Source of the DNA: JACPYM01 sp963699175 | GTDB taxonomy: Bacteria > Acidobacteriota > Blastocatellia > RBC074 | NCBI GenBank assembly: GCA_963699175.1 | Contig: OY969418.1 | Coordinates: 8,494,001-8,558,000, forward strand | Direction of reading: 5' to 3' | Length of the DNA stretch: 64,000 nt | Shown here: positions 33,083 to 41,869 of the stretch, piece by piece | How positions within the stretch are numbered: the first letter of the stretch is position 1 | Layout of the letters: every line of letters begins with the position of its first letter | Position numbers and translations under genes: made by a program | Notes under the pieces: generated by a model | What the model was told of the DNA's origin: nothing | Seen by the model: the letters and a program-made list of their open reading frames with translations, nothing else | Databases searched by the model: none

Positions 33083-33787
33083 ATGAGCTTGCGCAAACGC
33101 AATGGTGTTCAGCTTGTTTACCCTGAATCGGATGGAAAGCCGATGGCCGAAACCGATCTACATTGCCAGGTGATAATAGATCTGAGAGAGGCTTTGAAGA
33201 GCTTTTTTGCCCGGCAGCCTGACGTGTACGTGTCGGGCAATCTGTTCATCTACTACGTTGAAGACGACAATCGCAAAAACGTGGCGCCGGATGTCTTCGT
33301 CGTGCGCGGAGTCGGCAAACGGCTCGGCGAGCAACTGCGCCGTGTCTACAAACTATGGGAAGAAGGCGTCGCACCTTGCGTGGTGATCGAAGTTACGTCC
33401 AGTGGGACAAAGAATGAAGACCTGCAGCGCAAAAAGAATTTGTATGCGCAACTCGGCGTCAAAGAGTATTTCATCTTCGACCCGGAGTATCGCTATCTGA
33501 AGCCGCCGTTCCGCGCCTACCGGTTGAGCGGCAAGCAATACGTGGAGTTGGCTATCGTCAATCGCCGTGTGCGGAGCGAAGAATTGGGGTTGGAACTGGT
33601 CAATACCGGTGAGACGTTACGCATTTATGATCCGGTGAGAGAAGCGTTTCTGCCGACTCCTGAAGAAGCTCTCGCCGCCCAACGGGAAGCTGAAGCCCGT
33701 GCAGCCAGCGCCGAAACCGAATTGGAAAAACTGCGCGCCGAACTCGCGCGCCTCAAGCGCAAACCTGCCAAGAAACGGGCGAAGTGA
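33083..33787 (+). CDS. Uma2-family restriction-like endonuclease
   Basis: The 234-residue protein contains the Uma2 PD-(D/E)xK fold: KNVAPDVFVVRG (Asp), PCVVIEVTSSGTKNEDLQRK (ExT..K) and YAQLGVKEYFIFDPE. Residues 186-226 are a charged coiled coil (EEALAAQREAEARAASAETE) and the end is a Lys-rich tail. Uma2 proteins are abundant in cyanobacteria and other bacteria, and most have no known role; they are DUF820-type nucleases. The gene stands after the ceramidase and converges on the TPR gene with a 14-bp gap. Whether it has anything to do with the TIR/TPR pair is not known. Confidence 0.85.
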   Translation: MSLRKRNGVQLVYPESDGKPMAETDLHCQVIIDLREALKSFFARQPDVYVSGNLFIYYVEDDNRKNVAPDVFVVRGVGKRLGEQLRRVYKLWEEGVAPCVVIEVTSSGTKNEDLQRKKNLYAQLGVKEYFIFDPEYRYLKPPFRAYRLSGKQYVELAIVNRRVRSEELGLELVNTGETLRIYDPVREAFLPTPEEALAAQREAEARAASAETELEKLRAELARLKRKPAKKRAK

Positions 33788-33801
33788 CCCGCTGCCCGTC
33801 G

Positions 33802-36423
33802 CTACCATTTGAAACTAGCCTTGGCTTCCCGCAAGCCTTTGACGATGGCATCGCGGTTCGCGGCCTGCGCCGCGCCGAACAGTTGGAGCAGCCAGTCGCG
33901 GTAGATCGCCAACTTTTCATTCTGGCTGATGAAGTGCAGTGTTCCGTCAAAACGCCACGCTAACTTGAAATCCGCAGGCTGATTGGCAATCGCTTGGATC
34001 ATCGCATTGAGCTTGGCCGGAACTTGATCGACTTTGTTGAGCGCCAGTGAATTGGCTACGTCAATCGCGCGCAGGCCTGAACCAATGTTCATCTCAACTT
34101 TGGGATTGGCAAGCAGCGCCGAAATTCGTCGCTCACCTTCAGCAAACCTTTCCGTAGTGAAATGTGTCTCGGCGGAATTAGTCATCGCAGATAAATCATT
34201 GGGAGAACTGGTCAGCCACTTTTGATGCAGCTCGAAAGCCAATTCATATTCAAACAACCTCTCGTGGCGAATCCCGCTCAAGCGTTGATAAGCGTTTTCA
34301 TGGTTTGGATATAGCGTCAAAATGTTGGCATAACATTCCACAGCTTTTCCCCACTCATTCAAAAGGTTATATGCATCGCCTAGATTGCTCTGCGTTGCCG
34401 CCCAGTCCTGCGGCAACTCTTCGCGGGTTCTGACCAGCAAGGCTTTGCGGTAGGCTGAGACGGCTTCGGCCAGTATCTTCATGCCTTCATCGCCTGTCAT
34501 TCGCTTGCCTTGTGAACTTAGTGCAATGCCCAGATTGTTCTGCCTTGTCGCCCACTGTTCCGGCAATTGCTCGCGGGTAGAGACTAGCAAAGCGTTGTGG
34601 CAGGCTGAGACGGCTTCGGCCAGCAGCCTCATGCCTTCACTACCCTGCATTCTCTCGCCTTGTGAATTCAGCGCACTGCACAGATTGTTCTGCGTCATCG
34701 CCCAGTCCTGCGGCAAGTCTTCGCGGGTTCTGACTAGCAAGGCTTTGCGGTAGGCTGAGACGGCTTCGGCCAGTATCTTCACGCCTTCATCGCCTGCCAT
34801 TCGCGCGCCTTGTAGGCTCAGCGCAAGGCCCAGATTGTACTGCGTTCTCGCCCAGTCTTGCGGCAACTGCTCACGGCTATATACCAGCAAAGCGTTGCGG
34901 TAGGCGACAATGGCCTCAGCCAGTATCTTCGTGCCTTCACTACCCTGCATTCGCTCGACTTGTATACTCAGCGCATTGCCCAGATTGTTCTGTGTTGCCG
35001 CCCAGTCCTGCGGCAACTCTTCGCGGGTTCTGACCAGCAAGGCTTTGCGGTAGGCTGAGACGGCTTCGGCCAGTATCTTCATGCCTTCATCGCCTGTCAT
35101 TCGCTTGCCTTGTAGACTTAGCACATTGCCCAGGTTGTGCTGTGTCGCTGCCCATTGTTGCGGCAACTGCTCGCGAATGTAGACCAGCAAGGCATTGTGA
35201 CAGGCTGAGACGGCTTCTGCTAGCCGCTTTACAACTCCACTATCCGGCATTCGTTGATCCTGTGAAGCCAGTGCACTACATAGGTTGTTCTGTATCATCG
35301 CCCAATCTTGCGGTAACTGCTCGCGAGTGTAGACCAGTAAGGCGTTGCGGAAAGCTGAGATAGCTTCCGCCAACAGCTTCAGGCCTTCCTCACTTGCCAC
35401 TCGCTCGCTTTGCCTTAGCAGCGCATTGCCCAGATCGTTTTGCGTCATTGCCCATTGATACGGCAACTGTTCGCGGGTAAAAATTGCAAAAGCTCGCTTA
35501 TACAAATCTACAGCCTCAGAAAGCAGGCGATTCCCTTCAGCGCCTTCCAGTCTAATTCCTAGTTCCCGCTTCGCACTGCCGCTGAGAACTTCTATCTCGG
35601 TTTGTTCATACCGATGCTTATCTTTCAAGATAAGTTCCGTGAGGCGAAGCCTGGCAAGGTTATATTGCTCCAGTGCCTCTCTGAACTGATAAGAGTTCGT
35701 GAGCGAGTTACCGGCATCCTTACGATTCTGATAAGCACTAAGTTTTTCCCTATCAAACTGCTCGCCAATCCGGTTCGCTTGTCTTTCATCCTTTTCCGCT
35801 GCTTTTACGAAATTCGCTGCCGCGAGCGGGAAGTTGTTTTGGTAGAAGGCGCGCAAACCGAGCGTGCGGTAATCGTCAGACTTTTCGACCGCCTTTGCCC
35901 AATCGTCAAATGCTGTTTTGACCTGCTCCGGCGTGAAGCCGTACTGCTCAGCCCATTCGCGAAGGTAGAAGCTGAAATCAATCGGGCGCGGCATGTCACC
36001 TTCTTTCTTCAGTCGGGCGATTTCATCCGACAGTTTGGAGAGATGTTTTTCTATGCGCGCATTCGTCCAGAGTTTCTTGGAGCCCTTGGGAACGAGGATT
36101 ACGTCCCGAGAAGCGAAGTTGCGAGTGTTGTCAGGGAGATTCCAGTACCCATCGAGTGGATCATTGATGATAAAGCCATTTTTGTTCATGACTCTGATGT
36201 GAACAATATCCCCGGCTTTGAACTTGTTCGGCAGTTTGAATCTAAATTTGCCTTTTGTGTCGGTTTCGGTGCTTCCTCCACCGTCTACAACCATCTGTGT
36301 CAAAGGCAATGCTCTTACCCCATTGCTCGAATCCTCTTTCAGTGTGCCGGTCAATGTTACCTGTCCGAGGGCTGTCACAGAGAAGCAGGAAGCGAGCAAA
36401 ATAACGCTGATGCATTTCATCAT
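33802..36423 (-). CDS. secreted TPR protein with 50-residue tandem repeats
   Basis: The 873-residue protein has a signal peptide (MMKCISVILLASCFSVTALG, cut near Q21). Residues 22-112 are a carboxypeptidase-regulatory/Ig-like domain (VTLTGTLKEDSSNGV, DTKGKFRFKLPNKFKAGDIV). Residues 113-300 are helical. Residues 301-690 are seven to eight tandem repeats of exactly 50 residues (LPQDWAATQNNLGNALSIQ, LAEAVSAYRKALLVRTREE), a TPR variant. A further TPR-like segment and a C-terminal helix bundle follow. It would be periplasmic or attached to the outside. The start overlaps the stop of the TIR gene in ATGA, showing translational coupling, so the two should work together. The function is inferred only. 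Confidence 0.8.
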   Translation of the reverse strand: MMKCISVILLASCFSVTALGQVTLTGTLKEDSSNGVRALPLTQMVVDGGGSTETDTKGKFRFKLPNKFKAGDIVHIRVMNKNGFIINDPLDGYWNLPDNTRNFASRDVILVPKGSKKLWTNARIEKHLSKLSDEIARLKKEGDMPRPIDFSFYLREWAEQYGFTPEQVKTAFDDWAKAVEKSDDYRTLGLRAFYQNNFPLAAANFVKAAEKDERQANRIGEQFDREKLSAYQNRKDAGNSLTNSYQFREALEQYNLARLRLTELILKDKHRYEQTEIEVLSGSAKRELGIRLEGAEGNRLLSEAVDLYKRAFAIFTREQLPYQWAMTQNDLGNALLRQSERVASEEGLKLLAEAISAFRNALLVYTREQLPQDWAMIQNNLCSALASQDQRMPDSGVVKRLAEAVSACHNALLVYIREQLPQQWAATQHNLGNVLSLQGKRMTGDEGMKILAEAVSAYRKALLVRTREELPQDWAATQNNLGNALSIQVERMQGSEGTKILAEAIVAYRNALLVYSREQLPQDWARTQYNLGLALSLQGARMAGDEGVKILAEAVSAYRKALLVRTREDLPQDWAMTQNNLCSALNSQGERMQGSEGMRLLAEAVSACHNALLVSTREQLPEQWATRQNNLGIALSSQGKRMTGDEGMKILAEAVSAYRKALLVRTREELPQDWAATQSNLGDAYNLLNEWGKAVECYANILTLYPNHENAYQRLSGIRHERLFEYELAFELHQKWLTSSPNDLSAMTNSAETHFTTERFAEGERRISALLANPKVEMNIGSGLRAIDVANSLALNKVDQVPAKLNAMIQAIANQPADFKLAWRFDGTLHFISQNEKLAIYRDWLLQLFGAAQAANRDAIVKGLREAKASFKW
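34354..35523 (-). repeat. 150-bp exact-period tandem coding repeat
   Basis: Inside the TPR gene the protein repeats with an exact 50-residue period from residues 301 to 690, about 7.8 copies, with no indels. Copies 401-500 and 601-690 resemble each other more than their direct neighbours (ACHNALLV... then KRMTGDEGMKI), suggesting a four-unit (600-bp) duplication. Confidence 0.9.
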
Positions 36424-37373
36424 CTTCTTTTCCTCCTGAGTTTCACGGGGGGCACTTTGTCTCCAAGCTTCATCAACTCTTTATGTACTTCTTGCCCAAA
36501 GAGTGATTCGTAACCTTCCTTGCGAACGACGATCTTAATCTGCTCGCCAAACGGTATTGGAATGTTTTCTATCGAATAGTTTCCATAACTGTCTGTCTTG
36601 ACGGGTGGCCTTTCCGGCAACTCTTCTATTCTTACCTCGGCGTCATCAATTGGACGGTCGTTTTGATCTACGACTGCGCCCCTGAGAACACTCATCGGCA
36701 AGGGCGTAGGAGTAGGCGTGGGGATCGGTTTTTGATCATTGCGTAGCAATGCGAGAGAGGCGATTGCCGCCACCGAAATCAGAGCGATCACCACAACCAG
36801 GATAAGCCGGGCGCTACGAGTTTCTTCTTTGACCGTATAGTGGACGTCTCTGCCAGCCTGAATGAAGTGGCCGCCGACCTTGATATTGTTTTGCGTGAAG
36901 AGCGCCTGCGCTTGCCTCAACGCCTCGACAGGTTCGGCAGCCGTGACACGCTCAAGCTGGGCGATGACCTGGACGCGCCGCTCGGCTTCGTGCGGCTGTG
37001 GCGCATCCGGCAAGGCTGCCAAAATCTTCGGCAAGGCTTCGTTTGAATTATGGCAGGCAATGCCGTTGATGGCCGCGAGCGCAGGCGGCAGCTTCGTCTC
37101 ATCCAGCAGCAGGGGAATGATTGTCTTCTTCAACGCCAGCGCCGTAGTCCACTCGAACTCGACAAAGTGTGAAGCGGCGGAATGCGCCGACCAGAGCAGC
37201 AACACTGCATCACAATCGGCGATGGCCTCGCCGAGCTTCTTCGGCCAACGGTCGCCGCCGTAAAGGTTGTGCTGGTCGCGCCACACGCTCACGCCGTGCG
37301 CGCGCAACGCTTGCTCCAACTCTTGCGCGCGGTTCAGGTCGCTTCTGGCATAGCTGATGAAGACTTTGGGCAT
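36420..37373 (-). CDS. membrane-anchored TIR protein with periplasmic Ig-like domain
   Basis: The 317-residue protein starts at 37373 (MPKVFISYARSD). Residues 1-125: TIR domain with box 1 KVFISYARSDL, RDQHNLYGGDRW, and SAHSAASHFVEFEWTTAL, where Glu74 is at the NADase position. Residues 128-160 are helical; 161-180 form NNIKVGGHFIQAGRDVHYTV, a Gly-rich strand motif resembling 'GGDFI.GRD' segments near TIR/STAND modules (from memory). A transmembrane helix spans 188-210 and a Pro/Thr linker 214-226. Residues 227-290 are a carboxypeptidase-regulatory domain (LRGAVVDQNDRPIDDAEVRI). Predicted topology: TIR inside, Ig-like domain outside. It is coupled by ATGA to the secreted TPR gene. Confidence 0.85.
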   Translation of the reverse strand: MPKVFISYARSDLNRAQELEQALRAHGVSVWRDQHNLYGGDRWPKKLGEAIADCDAVLLLWSAHSAASHFVEFEWTTALALKKTIIPLLLDETKLPPALAAINGIACHNSNEALPKILAALPDAPQPHEAERRVQVIAQLERVTAAEPVEALRQAQALFTQNNIKVGGHFIQAGRDVHYTVKEETRSARLILVVVIALISVAAIASLALLRNDQKPIPTPTPTPLPMSVLRGAVVDQNDRPIDDAEVRIEELPERPPVKTDSYGNYSIENIPIPFGEQIKIVVRKEGYESLFGQEVHKELMKLGDKVPPVKLRRKRR

Positions 37374-37426
37374 CGCCGGTGTTCCTCTGCTTGGATCATA
37401 CTGCCGGGCCGGGCGAATGATAGCCA

Positions 37427-38437
37427 TTACATCAGCCAGCGAGCAAGGAAATCGTAAGCCTGCGTGCGCACCGCCGTTGGAAACTCGTGCCCTACGTCAG
37501 GGTAGACGGCCAACAATCGCTCCTGCGCCTTGAACACTTTGTCATAAACCGGCGCGGCAATCGCCACACAATCCCGTACACCCGACACTTCGAAATTATC
37601 ATCGTGCAGCGGCGCATTGATAAACAACGGGCGCGGCGCCAGCGCCACCAGCATGTCCGGGAAATCGAAGGGCACGCGCGCCGGGTCTTTGCCGTATTTC
37701 TGTGCGATCAGCGGCATATAGCGTTGCCCCTCCCAACCCGTCAAATCGCCGTTTTTGTACTTGCGCATAGAGGTGAACCCGCAACTCGTCACCATTGCCT
37801 TGATCCGCTCGTCGAAGGCGGCGACGAACAGCGTGTTGTGCCCGCCGAGCGAATGGCCGATGGCGCCGATGCGTTGGCGGTCTACGTAAGGCAGCGATTG
37901 CAGTAGGTCTACGGCGCGCCGATGGTTCACGATGCCCTTCATCGTGCAACTGAGGTAACCGTGCGTGTAGGGAACAAATGTGTTCTCACCCAAATAAGGA
38001 TAGTCGGGCACAAGGCAGACATAGCCGCGCTCGGCCAACTCTTTGGCGTAATGCAGATTGGGATTGCCGCCGAGACCCACCGGTTCCTCTTTGCCGATCT
38101 TGATGGTTTGGTGCAGACAGAGCATGGCTGGCGCTCGACGTTTGTGCCGCTTCGGCACGAGCAGATAGGCGGGGACGGAGTCGCCGGGTTCGCTCAGGTA
38201 AGTGATTTTGTTGCGGGTGAACGCGGGCAGGTCTTCGCTTGAGTGTGTGACGATTTCAACAGGTGCTTGCGCGTGTTTAGGCAACGGCCCCATCACGGCT
38301 TGCATACCGGCGAGGATTTCGGCGCGCACTTGTTGCCAGTCGGCTTTATTGCGAATTTGAGTGAGGCGCGGATGGGCTTGTGTGAAGAGCGCGCCTGCTA
38401 GTGAAGTAAGGAATTGGCGGCGAGTTGGAGATGGCAT
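37427..38437 (-). CDS. Tat-exported alpha/beta hydrolase (dienelactone hydrolase/acetyl-esterase type)
   Basis: The 336-residue protein starts at 38437; the frame further up is made by the palindrome at 38449-38546. MPSPTRRQFLTSLAGALFTQ is a Tat signal. The hydrolase core has RAPAMLCLHQT (oxyanion region), RIGAIGHSLGGHNTL with nucleophile Ser, LFINAPLHDDNF (acid) and VYPDVGHEFP (catalytic His). The fold and lid suggest an acetyl-xylan-esterase/dienelactone hydrolase type (DUF1749/AXE1-like) used in glycan deacetylation. It ends 54 bp before the TIR gene begins on the same strand, so read-through is possible. The element ends 11 bp before its ATG. Confidence 0.88.
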   Translation of the reverse strand: MPSPTRRQFLTSLAGALFTQAHPRLTQIRNKADWQQVRAEILAGMQAVMGPLPKHAQAPVEIVTHSSEDLPAFTRNKITYLSEPGDSVPAYLLVPKRHKRRAPAMLCLHQTIKIGKEEPVGLGGNPNLHYAKELAERGYVCLVPDYPYLGENTFVPYTHGYLSCTMKGIVNHRRAVDLLQSLPYVDRQRIGAIGHSLGGHNTLFVAAFDERIKAMVTSCGFTSMRKYKNGDLTGWEGQRYMPLIAQKYGKDPARVPFDFPDMLVALAPRPLFINAPLHDDNFEVSGVRDCVAIAAPVYDKVFKAQERLLAVYPDVGHEFPTAVRTQAYDFLARWLM

Positions 38438-38448
38438 AGCGAAGCCCC

Positions 38449-38546
38449 GGGAGCGCACGCGGCTCGCGTGCGGGGTTAAGTGGGGCGGTATGCGTTGACC
38501 GGTAGGTAAACTATCCATCACCCGCACGCGAGCCGCGTGCGCTCCC
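38449..38546. repeat. GGGAGCGCACGCGGCTCGCG palindromic element, copy 1
   Basis: Perfect 26-bp arms (38449-38474 and 38521-38546) with a 46-bp spacer. Each arm is self-palindromic (CGCACGCG-GCT-CGCGTGCG). The same family occurs at 62348-62447. It lies between the stop of the heme/HEAT gene (38551) and the start of the esterase gene (38437). Confidence 0.98.
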
Positions 38547-38550
38547 AGGA

Positions 38551-41500
38551 TCAAAGCCCACCGCGCAAATACGCCAAAATGTCGGCGATAGCTTGTTTGT
38601 TCAACTGCTTTTCAAACCCATCCGGCATTAACGAGAGCGTCGAAGCGCGAATTTCGGCGATATTCTGGCGCAAGATCGTCGTGTCGCCTTCTGCTCCGCC
38701 ACGCAAGGTGATTGTGCCCGGCGTCTCGTTGCCCAGCACGCCGTCGTAGATGTGGCCGTCTTTGGTTGTCACGATGTAGCTCACGAAGCGCGGCTCGATG
38801 GCTTTGCTCGGATCGAGGATCGAAGTGATCAGCTCTTCTTTGGTCTTGTTGTTGATGCCGGAAAGGTCAGCGCCGATGCGCGCCTTCTCGCGTTGCGGCA
38901 GGTGGCATTTGGCGCAGTTGTCTTCAAACAGCTTCTTGCCGCGCGCGACATCACCCGCGAGTTTAGCCGCATCGAGATAGGCCGCGACGACTTGCGTGCG
39001 ATCGCGGTTGGCGTCTTTGAAGAGCCGCTGTGCGCGGTCGTTCAGCGTTTTATCAGGCGAATCGAGCAGGCGCGCGCGCGCCGCTGGATCGAAAGCCGCC
39101 AACTCGATCTGTTCGTCTTCGGCGGCTTTGAGCAAAGCTTTCATGCGCTCCTGATTGGTGAGCAGCGCATTGAGCGCTTTTTGCCGCACGTCGGGCAAAT
39201 AGCCTTTCCAGTTGGCGAGCAGCGCGGGCGCGATGTTCTCAGCTTCAAAAGAGGCGAGCGATTCGACTGCGGCCATCTGCAATTCGGGTTTGTCGTGCGC
39301 GGCGAGCAGCTTTGCCAGCATTGGCGCGACGGCACCATATTGCCCGCTTCGCAGGGCGCGCACGGCGACAGCGCGGTTGTTGTTGGACAGTTTGTCGTCG
39401 TTCACGTCTTTCAACGCCTGTGCTACCAGTGTGCGCAGCTCGAAGTAGCGGGCTACGTCCCAGACGGTTGTTTGTAAGGCTTCGTCGCGTAGTAGGTTTG
39501 ACAGTAACCCTTCGGCTTGCGGGATATTCAGCTTTTTGACATTGGCGAGCCGCAGCCCTTTGGCTAGGCCTTTCAACCCGGCTTGCAAATGTTGGTTGTT
39601 TGATTCCACAGCGCCCGGCGTCAGCTTGGCTGTGCGCGATAATTGCGCCAACTCTGAAAAGCGGCGCAAGAGATGGGCAATCTCCTGCGGCTGATTGTTT
39701 GCGCCAATCATTGCAGCCAGTTGTGTCGTCAAATCCGGACTCACCGGAAGATAGGCAAACTTGCCATAAAGCTGGGCAAAGAACTTCGTGGCTGAATCGC
39801 CAACCGAACTGAGGATGGCCAAACGAAACCATTGGTCATTGGCGCGTTGCTGCGCCATTTCAGCCAATGCAGGCAGCCCACGCTGCTCTTTCAGCGGGCT
39901 GGGCAATTGTCCGAGCGTCAAGGCGAGTTGAAATTGCACGCCCGTGTCAGTGTCGTGTGTCGTTGCCAGAACTGCGGCCTGAAGCGTCTTTGATTTGGGC
40001 AATAATTCTTCGGCCAAACGCAAGGCGTGCGCGCGCATATTTGGATTGGCATCTTTCAACGCTGCCAGCACGGTCGTTTCGTCCAAAGCGGATAGCCCTT
40101 CCAATGTCCATAGCGCGTGCAAACGTCCCTGCGCAAAGATGCTCTTTGCGGCGAGTTCTTTCAGTAACGGGATCGCTGCTTTGTCTTGCCGCTCGACCAG
40201 CAGGCGTTGCGCGGTGAAGCGATGCCAGCCATTCGGATGATCGAGATATTTGACCAGTCCCGCTGTACTTACTGTACCAAGATTGATTTTTCGACTGCGT
40301 TGCACACGCGGCTGATTTGGCACGATGCGCCAGACGCGCCCCATTTTGTCACCCGCGTAGAAGTCCATGCCTTTTTTGATCTCTTCGGGAATGGACTCGG
40401 GCGTTTCGATGAAGAGACGGTAGATGTCCATCACGTACAGATTGCCGTCCGGCGCGTTGGCGAAATTGCATGGGCGGAACCAGACATCGGTCGAGGCCAG
40501 AAATTCAACGCCGTCTTTCGAGCGTGACGCCTTGAAGGTTACGCCGTCGGGCTTGATGACATCGCGGTGGATGAGATTTGCGCTGACCTCGCCCGTGAAG
40601 ACATTGCTGCGATATACGTCGGGGAAATTGTCACCGTTGTAGACCGTGCCGCCGCTGGCGCCGCTGAAGTAGCCGCCGACTTGCTCGATGCGGTTTAGGC
40701 CGTTCTCGTTGTAGCGTTGTTGACGCAGCGCCGTGCGTTCTTTGCGCCATTCTTGCGGTTGCGTGAGCGGGAAGATTGGCGCTGACGGTTTGCCGTGATC
40801 CGAAATGTCATAGGCGTAGGCAGGCACGTCGAGCAACGGCGCGCGCGCGATGTAACGCATCGGCAAGACGACGTGGCGCAGGTGAATGGTATTCTGCGTG
40901 ATGAACTGATTGCCGAAATCATCGAAGGAGGAGCCGAACTGAGCGGGGCCGCTCGTGGCTTCGGCGATGTCGCGCACTGGATGAAAGCGGAAGTCGGCGC
41001 CACGAATCAGCAGTGGCGGGCGTTCAGGATGATCGGGCGAAGTTACCTTGCCATCATTGCCGTTCTGCGCGCCATAAAACCAGTTGTCCAGGCCGTAGCG
41101 CAGATTGGTGATGCGCGCTTCGGGATTGACGAGCGGGAAGCCGGTGTAGAGCACTTTGCGCACGTCGGCCTTGCCGTCGCCGTCGTTGTCTTTCATCCAC
41201 AAGATGTCGGGCGCGGCGGTAACGAGCAGGCCGCCTTTCCACGGATGCAGACCGCTGACTTCGAGCACGTGGTCGGCAAAGACGACGTTGCGTTCGTATT
41301 TGCCGTCGCCGTCGTTGTCTTCGAGCAGGCGAATCTGCGAGCGCGCGGGCGTGCCGGGCGGCGGGTCTTCGGGATAATCGAGCATCTCGGCGACGTAGAG
41401 CTTGCCGTTCTCGTCCCAGGCCATTTCGGTCGGACTCATCACTTGCGGCTCGCTCAGGAAGAGTTCGACTTTGAAGTCTTCGCTGAGCTTGAAGGTCTTG

Positions 41501-41841
41501 AGTTCGTCTTGTGCTGAAAGCGCGGTGGGGCCAGCGCCGGTTTTAGTCGTGGATTGCGTGCGGCAGGCAAGCGGTGTTAGAGCTAGCAGTAAGCTAAATA
41601 TAAGTTTCAGCAGGTTCGAATTTGCGGCTCCGCCGCCTGATGTGCGGGAGGTCTTTGACCTCCCGGCAGGCACAATTGATGTTTTGGGGCTACGCCCTAC
41701 CAAGTTGGGGCGTAGCCCCAAAGGAATAAATGAGCGGCTTACCGGAAAGGCATAGCCTTTCCGCACATCGGGCGGCAGAGCCGCTGGGGAACTATTAGAT
41801 TTGGCTCCGTTGTGATTGATTGCGCAGTTTTGTCTTGCCAT
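38551..41841 (-). CDS. membrane-bound dehydrogenase/HEAT/cytochrome c protein (start uncertain)
   Basis: Open for up to 1096 residues. The lipobox LLALTPLAC marks the exported mature start. Then come: a beta-propeller glucose-dehydrogenase-like domain with LLEDNDGDGKYERNVVFADH and YGLDNWFYGAQNGNDG; a HEAT-like repeat region (KYLDHPNGWHRFTAQRLLVE and others); and a C-terminal heme domain with CAKCHLP and ITSILDPSKAIEPRF. This matches PVC-type heme-binding membrane dehydrogenase proteins, probably linked to sugar or alcohol oxidation. The first 70 residues are encoded by the palindrome at 41624-41784 and by 57 bp upstream, so the true start is unclear: ATG 41841, an internal GTG, or a loss of the native start by insertion. 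The gene is otherwise intact. Confidence 0.8.
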   Translation of the reverse strand: MARQNCAINHNGAKSNSSPAALPPDVRKGYAFPVSRSFIPLGLRPNLVGRSPKTSIVPAGRSKTSRTSGGGAANSNLLKLIFSLLLALTPLACRTQSTTKTGAGPTALSAQDELKTFKLSEDFKVELFLSEPQVMSPTEMAWDENGKLYVAEMLDYPEDPPPGTPARSQIRLLEDNDGDGKYERNVVFADHVLEVSGLHPWKGGLLVTAAPDILWMKDNDGDGKADVRKVLYTGFPLVNPEARITNLRYGLDNWFYGAQNGNDGKVTSPDHPERPPLLIRGADFRFHPVRDIAEATSGPAQFGSSFDDFGNQFITQNTIHLRHVVLPMRYIARAPLLDVPAYAYDISDHGKPSAPIFPLTQPQEWRKERTALRQQRYNENGLNRIEQVGGYFSGASGGTVYNGDNFPDVYRSNVFTGEVSANLIHRDVIKPDGVTFKASRSKDGVEFLASTDVWFRPCNFANAPDGNLYVMDIYRLFIETPESIPEEIKKGMDFYAGDKMGRVWRIVPNQPRVQRSRKINLGTVSTAGLVKYLDHPNGWHRFTAQRLLVERQDKAAIPLLKELAAKSIFAQGRLHALWTLEGLSALDETTVLAALKDANPNMRAHALRLAEELLPKSKTLQAAVLATTHDTDTGVQFQLALTLGQLPSPLKEQRGLPALAEMAQQRANDQWFRLAILSSVGDSATKFFAQLYGKFAYLPVSPDLTTQLAAMIGANNQPQEIAHLLRRFSELAQLSRTAKLTPGAVESNNQHLQAGLKGLAKGLRLANVKKLNIPQAEGLLSNLLRDEALQTTVWDVARYFELRTLVAQALKDVNDDKLSNNNRAVAVRALRSGQYGAVAPMLAKLLAAHDKPELQMAAVESLASFEAENIAPALLANWKGYLPDVRQKALNALLTNQERMKALLKAAEDEQIELAAFDPAARARLLDSPDKTLNDRAQRLFKDANRDRTQVVAAYLDAAKLAGDVARGKKLFEDNCAKCHLPQREKARIGADLSGINNKTKEELITSILDPSKAIEPRFVSYIVTTKDGHIYDGVLGNETPGTITLRGGAEGDTTILRQNIAEIRASTLSLMPDGFEKQLNKQAIADILAYLRGGL
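41624..41784. repeat. 161-bp nested palindrome inside an N-terminal coding region
   Basis: Arms 41624-41647 and 41761-41784 (GCGGCTCCGCCGCCTGATGT...) pair with 2 mismatches in 24. Inside are three hairpins: GGGAGGTCTTTGACCTCCC, TGGGGCTACGCCC with its partner around 41690-41720, and GGAAAGGCATAGCCTTTCC. It lies in frame upstream of the signal peptide of the heme/HEAT protein, with no native ATG between. Confidence 0.95.
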
Positions 41842-41869
41842 TGTGTCAGAACTAAAGGCGTGGTCGCTG

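Noticed and set aside
34354..35523. CRISPR array
   Set aside because: The regular repeats are 150-bp coding units in one reading frame of a TPR protein without spacers.
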